Shown here: positions 44,071 to 52,604 of the stretch, one piece after another
Layout: the number at the start of each line of letters is the position of its first letter
Position numbering within the stretch: position 1 is the stretch's first letter
NCBI RefSeq assembly: GCF_903652925.1
Contig: NZ_CAHLAR010000002.1
Coordinates: forward strand, 186,001-250,000
Length of the DNA stretch: 64,000 bases
From: Achromobacter anxifer
GTDB taxonomy: Bacteria > Pseudomonadota > Gammaproteobacteria > Burkholderiales > Burkholderiaceae_B
Direction of reading: 5' to 3'
Translations under genes and position numbers: made by a program
Notes under the pieces: generated by a model
Databases searched by the model: none
The model's input: only the letters and a program-made list of their open reading frames with translations
What the model was told of the DNA's origin: nothing

Positions 44071-45231
44071 ATGACGAGAATGCGCTTGAACAGCTTGCTG
44101 CGCGCGGGATTGCTTGGGCTGATGGCCGGGGGCTGCGCGCTGGCGCAAGCCGGCCCGGCCGGGACGGACCGCAAGATCGACGAGGCGGTCCAGGCCGTCA
44201 TGCGCGAACACGGCGTCCCCGGGATGTCGATCGCCATCACCCGCAACGGGACGCAGCGCTTCTACAACTATGGCGTGGCCTCCAAGCAGACCGGCAGGCC
44301 GGCCGACAGCGACACGCTGTACGAGATCGGCTCCATCAGCAAGACCTACACCGCGACGCTGGCGGCCTACGCGCAGGCGCGCGGCCGTCTTGCCTTCAGC
44401 GACAGCCCGGCCAAGTACCTGCCCGAGCTCGCCGGCAGCGACTTCGCCAAGCTGAGCCTGATCAACCTGGGCACGCACACGACCGGCGGCTTTCCCTTGC
44501 AGGTGCCCGACGCGGTCAAGAACCAGGCCCAGCTCATGGCCTATCTCAAGGCCTGGAAGCCCGAGCATGCCACCGGCGCCTACCGGACCTACGCCAATCC
44601 CAGCATCGGCATGCTGGGCGTGATCGCGGCCAAGAGCCTGGACCGGCCGTTCAAGGCGGCCATGGAACGGGACCTGTTTCCCAAGCTGGGCCTGGCCAGT
44701 ACCTACATCGACGTGCCTGCCGCCAAGATGGCGGACTACGCGCAGGGCTACAACAAGCAGGACGCGCCCGTGCGCGTGAATCCCGGCGTGCTGGCGGCGG
44801 AGGCCTACGGCGTCAAGACCAGCGCACGCGACATGCTCCGCTTCGTCGACGCGAACCTGGGCCTGAACGTGGCCGATGCCGAGCTGCGGACCGCGATCGC
44901 GCAGACCCACGTCGGCTACTACCAGCTGGGCGACATGACCCAGGACATGGCCTGGGAACAGTTGCGCTATCCGGTGGCGCTGGATGCGCTGCTGACGGCC
45001 AACGCCGGCAACTACAACAGCCAGAGCCAGCCCGTGACCGCGCTGAAGCCGCCGCTGGCGCCGCAGGATGCCGTCTGGATCAACAAGACGGGCTCGACCA
45101 ACGGCTTCGGCGGCTATGTGGCCTTCGTGCCGGCGAAGAAGACGGGCATCGTGATTCTTGCCAACAAGAATTATCCGAACGAGGCCAGGGTCCGGCTGGC
45201 CTACCGGATCCTGGACGAGCTGGAAAAATAG
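44071..45231 (+). CDS. Class C (AmpC-type) beta-lactamase
   Basis: 386 residues from the ATG at 44071 (or 383 from 44080). Hydrophobic signal peptide, cleaved around the ALAQA segment (24-28). All class C motifs are present: SISK with the nucleophile Ser88, YAN (174-176) and KTG (339-341). Periplasmic serine beta-lactamase, expected to hydrolyse cephalosporins. No ampR lies adjacent, so inducible control by the classical divergent arrangement is absent here; it is divergent from the dadA riboswitch region. A related DD-peptidase or esterase is the alternative, but the three motifs at canonical spacing favour AmpC. Confidence 0.92.
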   Translation: MTRMRLNSLLRAGLLGLMAGGCALAQAGPAGTDRKIDEAVQAVMREHGVPGMSIAITRNGTQRFYNYGVASKQTGRPADSDTLYEIGSISKTYTATLAAYAQARGRLAFSDSPAKYLPELAGSDFAKLSLINLGTHTTGGFPLQVPDAVKNQAQLMAYLKAWKPEHATGAYRTYANPSIGMLGVIAAKSLDRPFKAAMERDLFPKLGLASTYIDVPAAKMADYAQGYNKQDAPVRVNPGVLAAEAYGVKTSARDMLRFVDANLGLNVADAELRTAIAQTHVGYYQLGDMTQDMAWEQLRYPVALDALLTANAGNYNSQSQPVTALKPPLAPQDAVWINKTGSTNGFGGYVAFVPAKKTGIVILANKNYPNEARVRLAYRILDELEK

Positions 45232-45247
45232 TCTGGGGGCGCCTGCG

Positions 45248-46240
45248 CTAGCGCGCGGGCGGCCTGGCCGCGTCGTAGCGAGGCAGCAGGTCCATCACTT
45301 CCAGCCGCTTGCATAGTTGCGCCAGCCGCTCCATTTTGTAGGCGTCCACGTCCATGCCGGCGTAGTCATAGAAGCCCTGGCCGTCGCGCAGCCCGTTGCG
45401 TCCTTGCTCCATGTTGCGGGCTATGACGTCGGGCGAGGCGAAGCGCGGGGCGATGGCGCCGGACAAGTAGCGCGAGGCGTAGTAGAGGATGTCGCCGCCG
45501 CCCCAGTCGATGAACTCCAGCAGCCCCAGCACCGAAAAGCGCAGGCCGAAACCCAGGCGCACGGCGGTGTCGATGTCTTCGGCGCTGGCCACGCCTTCCT
45601 CCACCATGCGTGCCGCTTCGTTCATGGCCAGGGCCTGGATGCGGGGCACGATGTAGCCGGCGGCGGGCGCGCACTGCACCGGCTTCTTGCCTGCGAGCCG
45701 CAGCACGTCCAGCAGGCCCTGCGTCGCGGCTTCGCTGGTTGCAGGGCCGCGGCTGACTTCCACCAGCGGTATCAGGTAGGCCGGATTGAGCCAGTGCGCG
45801 TTGAGGAAGCGCTGCGGGCCCTGCACCAGCTCCGCCAGCTCGGTGACGAGAAAGGTGGACGTGGTGGACGCGATGATGCTGTCCGGCGCGCAGGCCACAC
45901 CCAGCCACAGGAAGGCGTCGCGCTTGGCGTCCAGGCGTTCGGGCACGGCTTCGAACACCACGAGCGCCCGCCGCAAGTCTTGCTCCGCGTCTTCGCGCGC
46001 ACACAGGCGGACGCGCGCCAGCGCGATCTCCGTTTGCGCGGCGTCCAGCAGGCCCAGCCTGGCCAGCAGGCCCAGCTCGCGGCGCAGCTCGTCCCGCACG
46101 CGGTCAAAGTACCCGGACTGCTCAGAAGGCGTGCGCGGCTTGATGTCTATCAGCGTGACGTCCAGCCCCGCATGTATGTACGACAGGGTGATGCCCACGC
46201 CCATGCGGCCGGCGCCGACCACGCACAAGGTCTGGTTCAT
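45248..46240 (-). CDS. 3-hydroxyacyl-CoA dehydrogenase / L-gulonate 3-dehydrogenase-like protein
   Basis: 330 residues. N-terminal Rossmann motif CVVGAGRMGVGITLSYIHAG (6-25) and the 3HCDH C-terminal domain; HWLNPAYLIPLVEVSRGPAT is typical, with the catalytic-type histidine in LNAHWLNP. Length matches the lambda-crystallin/L-gulonate 3-dehydrogenase or carnitine dehydrogenase group rather than fatty-acid FadB. Its ATG overlaps the stop of the opine-dehydrogenase-like gene (ATGA), so the two are co-translated and probably act on linked intermediates. Confidence 0.9.
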   Translation of the reverse strand: MNQTLCVVGAGRMGVGITLSYIHAGLDVTLIDIKPRTPSEQSGYFDRVRDELRRELGLLARLGLLDAAQTEIALARVRLCAREDAEQDLRRALVVFEAVPERLDAKRDAFLWLGVACAPDSIIASTTSTFLVTELAELVQGPQRFLNAHWLNPAYLIPLVEVSRGPATSEAATQGLLDVLRLAGKKPVQCAPAAGYIVPRIQALAMNEAARMVEEGVASAEDIDTAVRLGFGLRFSVLGLLEFIDWGGGDILYYASRYLSGAIAPRFASPDVIARNMEQGRNGLRDGQGFYDYAGMDVDAYKMERLAQLCKRLEVMDLLPRYDAARPPAR

Positions 46241-47355
46241 GGCTTGGCTCCCTGGTCCTGGCAGCCTTCGGCCAGCAGCATGCGCATGGCGTCGCGCGAC
46301 AGGCGGTCCAGGCCCAGGCTTTCCAGCGTGCGCCCTTCGGCGTAGAGATCGCGGCCGGTCACGGCGCTGGCCAGGCTCAGCAGGCCTTGCGCAACGGGCG
46401 TGGGCACGCCCGCCCAGCGGCCGGCCGACACCAGGAACGACAGGCCGAGCCGCGTGTCCTCGAGCATGTAGCGGTGGCTGTGCAGGTCTATGTCCTCGCG
46501 CCAGTCGCCGCTGTCGGTGAGCCTGCCGTGTGCGCCGCGGCCGTACATCCATTCCTCGCCTTCGGCGGCGTAGTGGTCGGACAGCGGGAAGTGCGGCGCG
46601 GCATAGCCCAGGGCCACGCGGATGGCGATGCGTTCGGCGTCCAGCGCGTCGGTCACGCGCCGTATGGAGGCCTGCGTGCCTTCATTGTGGATGTCCCATT
46701 TGTCGAAGTGTTCGAGCGGGCCGGCATTCATCATGATGAGCGGCGGGTGGATGATGGGCCCGGCGTTCATCAGCGCGCCGGACAACCCGTCCTCTATCGC
46801 TTCGATGCTGGGGTAGGCTTGCCCGACGACGGCCAGCGCATGCCGCGACAGCCGGCGCGGAAAAACGCCGGTGGGCAGCCGGGTGGCGTAGCCGCTGATC
46901 ACGACCTTCTCGCCATGCTTGCGAGCCAGGTAGGGCAGGGTGCCGGTTTCGGCGAATGCCGTGTCGGCGGCGTTGCCGGCGTCTTTCATGGCGCGGGCGA
47001 AGACGTAGCAGCCGAAGGTGCCCGGCGGCAGGAACACGACCTGGCCGTCGCGCAGCAGCGGCGCCAGGGCCTGGGCCAGCGCGTCGTGCGTGGTCGACGG
47101 CAGGGGAATGACCAGCAGCTCGGCCTGGTCCACTGCCGCGGCCAGGTCGCGGACCAGCTGCAGCTGTTGCGGGCCGTCGCCCAGCGGGATGCGGCGCGTG
47201 CCGCGGTAGTCGGTGACGGTCAGCGCGCCCGCGTCCCGCAAGCCCTGGAAGGCTGCCCAGTCGCGGCGCCACCAGCGCACTTGATGGCCTTTTTCAAACA
47301 GGTCGGCCGCCGCCGCGTAGCAGCCGTGGCCGCCGCCTATGACGCTGATTCTCAT
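46237..47355 (-). CDS. Opine/octopine dehydrogenase-family protein
   Basis: 372 residues: NAD(P)-binding Rossmann domain beginning ISVIGGGHGCYAAAADLFEK and a C-terminal all-helical Octopine_DH-like domain (about 190-350; PLEHFDKWDIHNEGTQASIR and YGRGAHGRLTDSGDWREDID). ATG 47355 is preferred to a TTG six bases upstream. Such enzymes reductively condense a keto acid with an amino acid or run the reverse, degrading opine-like secondary amines. Coupled with the hydroxyacyl-CoA-dehydrogenase-like gene. Substrate unknown. Confidence 0.87.
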   Translation of the reverse strand: MRISVIGGGHGCYAAAADLFEKGHQVRWWRRDWAAFQGLRDAGALTVTDYRGTRRIPLGDGPQQLQLVRDLAAAVDQAELLVIPLPSTTHDALAQALAPLLRDGQVVFLPPGTFGCYVFARAMKDAGNAADTAFAETGTLPYLARKHGEKVVISGYATRLPTGVFPRRLSRHALAVVGQAYPSIEAIEDGLSGALMNAGPIIHPPLIMMNAGPLEHFDKWDIHNEGTQASIRRVTDALDAERIAIRVALGYAAPHFPLSDHYAAEGEEWMYGRGAHGRLTDSGDWREDIDLHSHRYMLEDTRLGLSFLVSAGRWAGVPTPVAQGLLSLASAVTGRDLYAEGRTLESLGLDRLSRDAMRMLLAEGCQDQGAKP

Positions 47356-47471
47356 GCTCAAGCTCCGTCTGATGGAGCCTTGATCCTAGCGGCGGCGCGT
47401 GGCCGGGGCTGCGCCGAACGCGCAAGCGGCGTTCCGATCCGGCAAGCGAATCGCGGCGCCGCCGGTCGCGC

Positions 47472-48482
47472 CTAATGCCTGTTCTGGCGCAGGGTGTCCG
47501 AGGGCAGGCAGCCGTAGCGCTTGCGGTAGTGCGTGGCGAAATGCCCGAAGCTGGCGATGCCGTGCCGCAGCAGGATGTCGGTGACGCTGTCGCCTTCGTG
47601 GGCTTGTTCCAGGGCCGCGTGCACCAGCGCCAGCCGCTGGTTGCGCACGTAGTCGCTGGGGCTTTGCTTCAAGAATTGCGCGAAGCCGTTTTGCAGCGTG
47701 CGCACGGACACGCCGCAGTGCGCCGCCAGGTCCGTCAGCGAGAGCGGTTCGTCCAGATGGCTTTCTATGTAGTCGCGCGCCCGGCGCACGTGCAGCGGCA
47801 GCGGCTGGCGGCGGTCGGCCTGCAAGGCCTCGGAATAGTTGTGCGGCAGCTGGGTCAGCAGCAGCGTCAGCAGATAATCCGAGAAGCCGGCGGCCAGGGT
47901 CTGCGTGACGCCTTCGATGGCGGGGTGGCGGTACAGCCGGCACAGGTAGTCCAGCGTTTCGCGCACTGCGACAGGGCCGGGCGCGCCGGCGTCCATTTGC
48001 AGGTCGAACACCAGCGCCTGCTTGATGGGGCGTTCGAGCAGCCGTTGCAGCTGGCGTTCCAGGGCCTCGCGCTCGATGCGCAGGATCAGGTTGCGGCAGT
48101 CGCGGCCGATGCGGATCACGCTGCGTTCGGACGGCGACGAGATGGTCAGGCTGCCCGCGTTCATCGCGGCGCTGCGCTTGCCCAGCGTGATCAGGCCGGA
48201 CCCTTGCAGCGTGATGCGTATGAGGTAGTAGCTGGCGATGTCGCCGGCGTCGATCTCGACTTCGGCGCCGTAGTGCAGGTCGAACAGCGCGGCGTTGCCG
48301 AAGAACACGCCATACAGGCGCGATTGCAGGGGTTTACCCGGAGGGACGCACATGCGGTGCGACCACAGGTGCTGGCTGACCTGGTCCTTGATCTCGGCGA
48401 TGTTGCCCGAGTCCAGCAAGCAATGGCGGTCCAGCGGATTGGTGTCGTTGAACATGCTTTCCTGCGCGGCGGGAACAGTCAT
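47472..48482 (-). CDS. AraC-family regulator
   Basis: 336 residues: N-terminal AraC_binding_2-like domain (about 40-200; LHYGAEVEIDAGDIASYYLI) and a C-terminal double HTH (about 240-330; LAAHCGVSVRTLQNGFAQFL). Starts at ATG 48482. On the same strand as the downstream opine-dehydrogenase pair and divergent from the MFS gene, so it may control both uptake and degradation. Confidence 0.92.
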   Translation of the reverse strand: MTVPAAQESMFNDTNPLDRHCLLDSGNIAEIKDQVSQHLWSHRMCVPPGKPLQSRLYGVFFGNAALFDLHYGAEVEIDAGDIASYYLIRITLQGSGLITLGKRSAAMNAGSLTISSPSERSVIRIGRDCRNLILRIEREALERQLQRLLERPIKQALVFDLQMDAGAPGPVAVRETLDYLCRLYRHPAIEGVTQTLAAGFSDYLLTLLLTQLPHNYSEALQADRRQPLPLHVRRARDYIESHLDEPLSLTDLAAHCGVSVRTLQNGFAQFLKQSPSDYVRNQRLALVHAALEQAHEGDSVTDILLRHGIASFGHFATHYRKRYGCLPSDTLRQNRH

Positions 48483-48605
48483 TGCGTCAGTCGTATAGAG
48501 GCCGCTGGCGCAAAGACCTACAAAAGACGGGACTACAAGCAAGTGAGGCGCAACCCGGGCCGTTGGGCGATGGGGCGGATCTCACGACCATACAAGGGAA
48601 AAACC

Positions 48606-49982
48606 ATGACTGAGGACAGCCCGAGGCACGCATCGAAACCCAGCTACGCCTATGAGTGGTACGTCGTGGTGATATGCATGCTAGCGTACATATTTTCCTT
48701 CGTCGACAGGCAGATCCTGGCGCTGATGATCGAACCGATCAAGCACGATCTGCAACTGTCGGACACGCAATTCAGCTTGCTGCACGGGCTGGCGTTCTCC
48801 TTGTTCTACGCCTTCATGGGCATTCCCATTGCGCTGCTGGCGGACCGCTATTCGCGGCCCAGGATCATTGCGATCGGCGTGGCGTTCTGGAGCCTGGCCA
48901 CCGCGGCCTGTGGCCTGTCGCGCAACTTCGCGCAGATGTTTCTGGCGCGCATAGGCGTGGGCGTGGGGGAGGCGGCCTTGTCGCCCGCCACGTACTCCAT
49001 GCTCAGCGACATGTTTCCGCGTGAAAAACTGGGGCGGGCCGTCGGGATCTATTCGATCGGCTCGTTCATCGGCGGCGGCATGGCCTTCCTGATCGGCGGC
49101 TACGTCATCAATCTGCTCAAGAGCGTGGACATGGTCAGCCTGCCCTGGGTGGGGGCGATGCGGCCATGGCAGGTGACCTTCTTCATCGTCGGCCTGCCCG
49201 GCCTGCTGATCGCGCTGCTGATCCTGCTGACGGTGCGCGATCCACAGCGGCTGGGCCTGCAACGCAACGCGTCGGGCCAGGTCCGCAAGCCCGCCATGAA
49301 GGACACCTTCCGCTTCGTGGGCCGGCACCGTGGCACCTTCTTCTGCCACTACCTGGGCTTCTCCTTCTACGCCATGGTGCTGTTCGCGCTGCTGGGCTGG
49401 ACGCCGGCCTTCTACATGCGCAAGTTCGGCATGTCGCCGGTGGAGGCGGGCTACATGCTGGGCGTCGTGGTGCTGGTCGCCAATACCGCGGGGGTATTCT
49501 GCGGCGGCTGGCTGATGGACGCGCTGGCCAAGCGCGGCTACAGCGACGCGCCGCTGCGCGCGGGCGTGATCGGCGCGGCGGGCATGGCCTTGCCTGCCGT
49601 GATCTTCACCCAGGTGGACTCGCTGTGGCTGTCGGTGGGGCTGCTGCTGCCCGCCATGTTCTTCGCCTCGTTTCCCATGCCGACCTCGACGGCCGCCATG
49701 CAGATACTGCCGCCCAACCAGCTGCGCGCCCAGGTGTCGGCCCTGTTCCTGCTGATCTCGAACCTGATCGGGCTGGGCCTGGGCACCACCGCTGTCGCCA
49801 TGCTCACCGATCGCTGGTTCCGCAACCCGGCCGCGGTCGGCCAATCCATGTCCGTCCTGGTCGGCGTGGCCACGGTGCTGTGCATCCTGCTGTTGGCGGC
49901 CGGCTGCAGGCATTACCGGCGCAGCCTGAACCTGGAAGCGCAGGAGACCCGGCCGCTGGAGGCCGCGCGCGCATCGTCCTGA
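48606..49982 (+). CDS. MFS transporter (Spinster/ACS-like)
   Basis: 458 residues, 12 hydrophobic helices. The signature LADRYSRPRIIAIGVAFWSL (helix 2-3 loop) is visible and the N-terminal FSFVDRQILALMIEPIKHDL is frequent in carboxylate and lipid MFS members. ATG 48606 follows CAAGGGAAAAACC; the frame is open upstream only because it runs antisense to araC. Probably imports the substrate of the divergent operon. Confidence 0.92.
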   Translation: MTEDSPRHASKPSYAYEWYVVVICMLAYIFSFVDRQILALMIEPIKHDLQLSDTQFSLLHGLAFSLFYAFMGIPIALLADRYSRPRIIAIGVAFWSLATAACGLSRNFAQMFLARIGVGVGEAALSPATYSMLSDMFPREKLGRAVGIYSIGSFIGGGMAFLIGGYVINLLKSVDMVSLPWVGAMRPWQVTFFIVGLPGLLIALLILLTVRDPQRLGLQRNASGQVRKPAMKDTFRFVGRHRGTFFCHYLGFSFYAMVLFALLGWTPAFYMRKFGMSPVEAGYMLGVVVLVANTAGVFCGGWLMDALAKRGYSDAPLRAGVIGAAGMALPAVIFTQVDSLWLSVGLLLPAMFFASFPMPTSTAAMQILPPNQLRAQVSALFLLISNLIGLGLGTTAVAMLTDRWFRNPAAVGQSMSVLVGVATVLCILLLAAGCRHYRRSLNLEAQETRPLEAARASS

Positions 49983-49995
49983 AACCGGGGGCAGG

Positions 49996-50017
49996 GGGCC
50001 ACGATGCGGCCCTTTTT
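49996..50017 (+). terminator. Intrinsic terminator after the MFS gene
   Basis: GGGCC (49996-50000) pairs with GGCCC (50008-50012) across a 7-nt loop and is followed by TTTTT (50013-50017). Short stem but correct order, 14 nt after the stop. Confidence 0.7.
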
Positions 50018-50135
50018 AATCCTGTTACCTCTGCGTTGAACTACACATTCCTCGTAAAGGAAATGGTGCCGGGGATGCGCTATAACAAATAGTTTACGCA
50101 TCACCGTTCCGGCGTGCCGCGCCGGACTCCAATTC

Positions 50136-51098
50136 ATGCCTTGTGTCATACGCCATTCTTCCCTGGCCCTGTTCCTTGCCCTGACGGGCGTTCTGGCGGG
50201 ATGCTCATCCCCCAAGCCAGAGTTCGAGAAAGAAGATTTCACCCAGAACGACACCTACTCGCGCACCATCCAGGCGAGTAGCGCCGCCGCCTGCGACGCC
50301 GGCCGCCGCGCCTTGCTGAGCCAGGGCTACAACATCGACAAGTTCGAGGGCTCGCGCGTCACGGGGCACAAGAACTTCCAGGATGAAAGCGGGCAGCACA
50401 CGCAGATCGCCTTCAACATCGAGTGCGCCTCCGACGGCGGCTCGAACGAGCGCGCCACGGTGTTTGCCAACGCCGTGCAGGACCGCTATTCGATCAAACG
50501 CACGGCCAGTTCGGCCAGCGTGGGCGTGAGCGTGCTGGGTCAGGTGTCCATGCCTTTCGGCTCCAGCGACGATTCGCTGGTGAAGACGGGCAGCCAGACC
50601 GTGGCGCGGCCCAAGTTCTACGAAGGCTTCTTCCAGCTGCTGCAGCGTTTCCTGCCGGACGCGCAGGCCGCCGCCGCGCCGCACGCGCCGGCCGGCAGCC
50701 GCGCCAAGCCGCAGCCCAAGGCCGCGGCGGCCGAACCGGCCGAGACCCCGGACAAGCCGGCCGACACCTTGAATCCCGCCACGGCCACGGGCGCCGCCGG
50801 AGAGTCCGCGAAGACGCCGGCCGCGACCAGCGCCAGCCCTGCGGCGGCGCAGCCCGCATCCGCGGGAGCCGCCGCGCCGACGGCGCCTGCGTCCAGCGCG
50901 CCTGCATCGACCTCGCCGGCATCGGCATCACCCACGTCGACTTCACCCGCTTCGACTTCAGCAACGCCAGCTTCATCCGCGCCGTCCACTGCTGCACCCA
51001 CAGCGCCCGCGCAGTCCCCCGCAGCCGGCACACCGGCGTCCACTGCGCCGGCGCAAGCCACGCCCGCCGCCGCGGCCAGCCCCGAGGCCGCCAAGTAA
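50136..51098 (+). CDS. DUF2242-family lipoprotein with Ala/Ser/Thr/Pro-rich tail
   Basis: 320 residues. Lipobox LAGC with the acylated cysteine at 23, so membrane-anchored. DUF2242 domain about 25-185 (FEKEDFTQNDTYSRTIQASS; SRVTGHKNFQDESGQHTQIA). From residue 190 on it is almost entirely Ala, Pro, Ser and Thr with SPAST-like units, a flexible extension probably spanning the periplasm. Function unknown. A low-complexity tail this long may vary in length among strains. Confidence 0.87.
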   Translation: MPCVIRHSSLALFLALTGVLAGCSSPKPEFEKEDFTQNDTYSRTIQASSAAACDAGRRALLSQGYNIDKFEGSRVTGHKNFQDESGQHTQIAFNIECASDGGSNERATVFANAVQDRYSIKRTASSASVGVSVLGQVSMPFGSSDDSLVKTGSQTVARPKFYEGFFQLLQRFLPDAQAAAAPHAPAGSRAKPQPKAAAAEPAETPDKPADTLNPATATGAAGESAKTPAATSASPAAAQPASAGAAAPTAPASSAPASTSPASASPTSTSPASTSATPASSAPSTAAPTAPAQSPAAGTPASTAPAQATPAAAASPEAAK

Positions 51099-51192
51099 AT
51101 CGGTCTCACAGCGCCCCGGTTTGCCGTGGCGCAAACCGGCGCGTCGCGGCGATTCGCGGCGCGGCGCTCATCCGGCGATAATCGCGGGCATC

Positions 51193-51618
51193 ATGACCTA
51201 TCAACTCCTGAAAATGCTCCATGTGGCGGCAGTGGTCGCCTGGCTGGGCGGATCGCTGTTCGTGTCGCTGTTCCTGCTGTCCTCGCAGCCGCAGGAGGGC
51301 GACGAGGCCCCGAAAGAACGCAAGATGCTGGGCGCGCTGCGCCGCTGGACGCTGTATGTCACCACGCCGGCCATGGTGCTGGCCTGGCTGGTCGGCCTGC
51401 ACCTGGCCATGACCTTCGGCTGGTTCGCCATGAACTGGATCTGGGTCAAGATCGCTTGCGCGCTGGCCCTGTCGGCGCTGCTGGGCATCCAGAGCGCCGC
51501 CCTGCGCCGCATGGCCAACGGCAGCGAGCGGCGCCCGCCGCTGGTCGATCTCTATGCGCCCTTCACCGTCGTCGCTTCCGCCGTCATCGTGACGCTGGTG
51601 GTCGTCAAACCCTTCTGA
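51193..51618 (+). CDS. CopD-like small membrane protein
   Basis: 141 residues and four hydrophobic helices. The N-terminus YQLLKMLHVAAVVAWLGGSL has the histidine-and-tryptophan pattern of CopD/DUF2269-type integral proteins. The copper or haem role suggested by the family name is not supported by any further ligand motif here. The ATG at 51193 lacks a strong ribosome-binding site but fits the first helix; in-frame sequence upstream is GC-rich and unlikely to be coding. Confidence 0.8.
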   Translation: MTYQLLKMLHVAAVVAWLGGSLFVSLFLLSSQPQEGDEAPKERKMLGALRRWTLYVTTPAMVLAWLVGLHLAMTFGWFAMNWIWVKIACALALSALLGIQSAALRRMANGSERRPPLVDLYAPFTVVASAVIVTLVVVKPF

Positions 51619-51773
51619 TGCGCGCAGTGGGGCATGCGCCACAGGCATATGCCCCGCCGCCATATCCAAACACCCACGTAATAAGGACTCAACGAACTAT
51701 TCGTTCGCGCGGTCCGTCCCCCTCCCTAGAATCGTTTCTCTCATAACCGCATAGCCTGAGAGGCGATTCCATC

Positions 51774-52589
51774 ATGACTTCCCGTTTTTTCAAGCGCCTC
51801 CTGGGCGCGGTGCTGGCTTCGGCGGCAATGTTCCATGGCCCGGCGTTTTCGGCCGATCCCAAGCCCTTGAAGGTGGGCGTGCGCGGCGGCGTGGACGAGC
51901 AGATCTGGGAAGTGGTGGCCCAGGTGGCGAAGAAGAACGGCCTGGCCGTGGAACCCGTGGTGATCACCGGCACCGCCAGTCCCAACGAGGCGCTCAACAA
52001 CGGCGACCTGAACGCCAACGCCTTCCAGCACATTCCTTTCCTGAACGACCAGATCAAGCAGCGCGGCTACAAGCTGGTGTCGGTGGCCAACACGCTGATC
52101 TCGCCCATCGCCTTCTATTCCAAGAAGTACAAGTCGCTGCAGGAGCTGCCCGAGGGCGCCCGAGTCGGCATTCCCAACGATCCCAGCAACCAGACGCGCG
52201 CATTGGTCATCCTGCGCGACCAGGGCCTGATCACGTTGAAGGATGGATTCGATCCGGCCACCGGCACGGCGACGCTTGCCGACGTGACTTCCAATCCGAA
52301 GAAGCTGAACTTCGTGGAGAGCGCGTCCGTGGTGCTGGCGCGTTCCCTGCCGGACGTGGACACCGCCGCCATCGTCAACAGCTTCGCCTATCAGGCCGGC
52401 CTGATCGCCACCCGCGACGGCATCGCGGTGGAGAAGAAGGAAAACAATCCCTACGTCAACATCATCGCGGTGCGCGAGCAGGACAGGAATGCGCCCTGGG
52501 TGCCCGAGCTGGTCAAGGCCTATCACTCGGAAGAGGTGCGCCAGTTCATCCTGAGCAAGTACGAAGGCTCGGTGATTCCGGTTTTCTGA
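51774..52589 (+). CDS. metQ: MetQ/NlpA-type methionine-binding protein
   Basis: 271 residues. Sec signal peptide (RFFKRLLGAVLASAAMFHGP) cleaved near FSA-DP; no lipobox cysteine, so it appears to be a free periplasmic protein rather than an NlpA lipoprotein. Family signatures: FQHIPFLNDQIKQRGYKLVS and RVGIPNDPSNQTRALVILRD. Delivers methionine (D- or L-, or another small sulfur compound) to the MetNI permease encoded next. Confidence 0.93.
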   Translation: MTSRFFKRLLGAVLASAAMFHGPAFSADPKPLKVGVRGGVDEQIWEVVAQVAKKNGLAVEPVVITGTASPNEALNNGDLNANAFQHIPFLNDQIKQRGYKLVSVANTLISPIAFYSKKYKSLQELPEGARVGIPNDPSNQTRALVILRDQGLITLKDGFDPATGTATLADVTSNPKKLNFVESASVVLARSLPDVDTAAIVNSFAYQAGLIATRDGIAVEKKENNPYVNIIAVREQDRNAPWVPELVKAYHSEEVRQFILSKYEGSVIPVF

Positions 52590-52604
52590 GCCTGGGACCC
52601 GGCA

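Noticed and set aside
47475-48605. N-terminal extension of the MFS frame
   Set aside because: It lies antisense to the AraC gene; the transporter proper starts at 48606 with a good ribosome-binding site.
51640-51670. GGGGCAT/ATGCCCC inverted repeat after the CopD-like gene
   Set aside because: Seven-base arms with a long loop and no U-tract; too weak to call a terminator.
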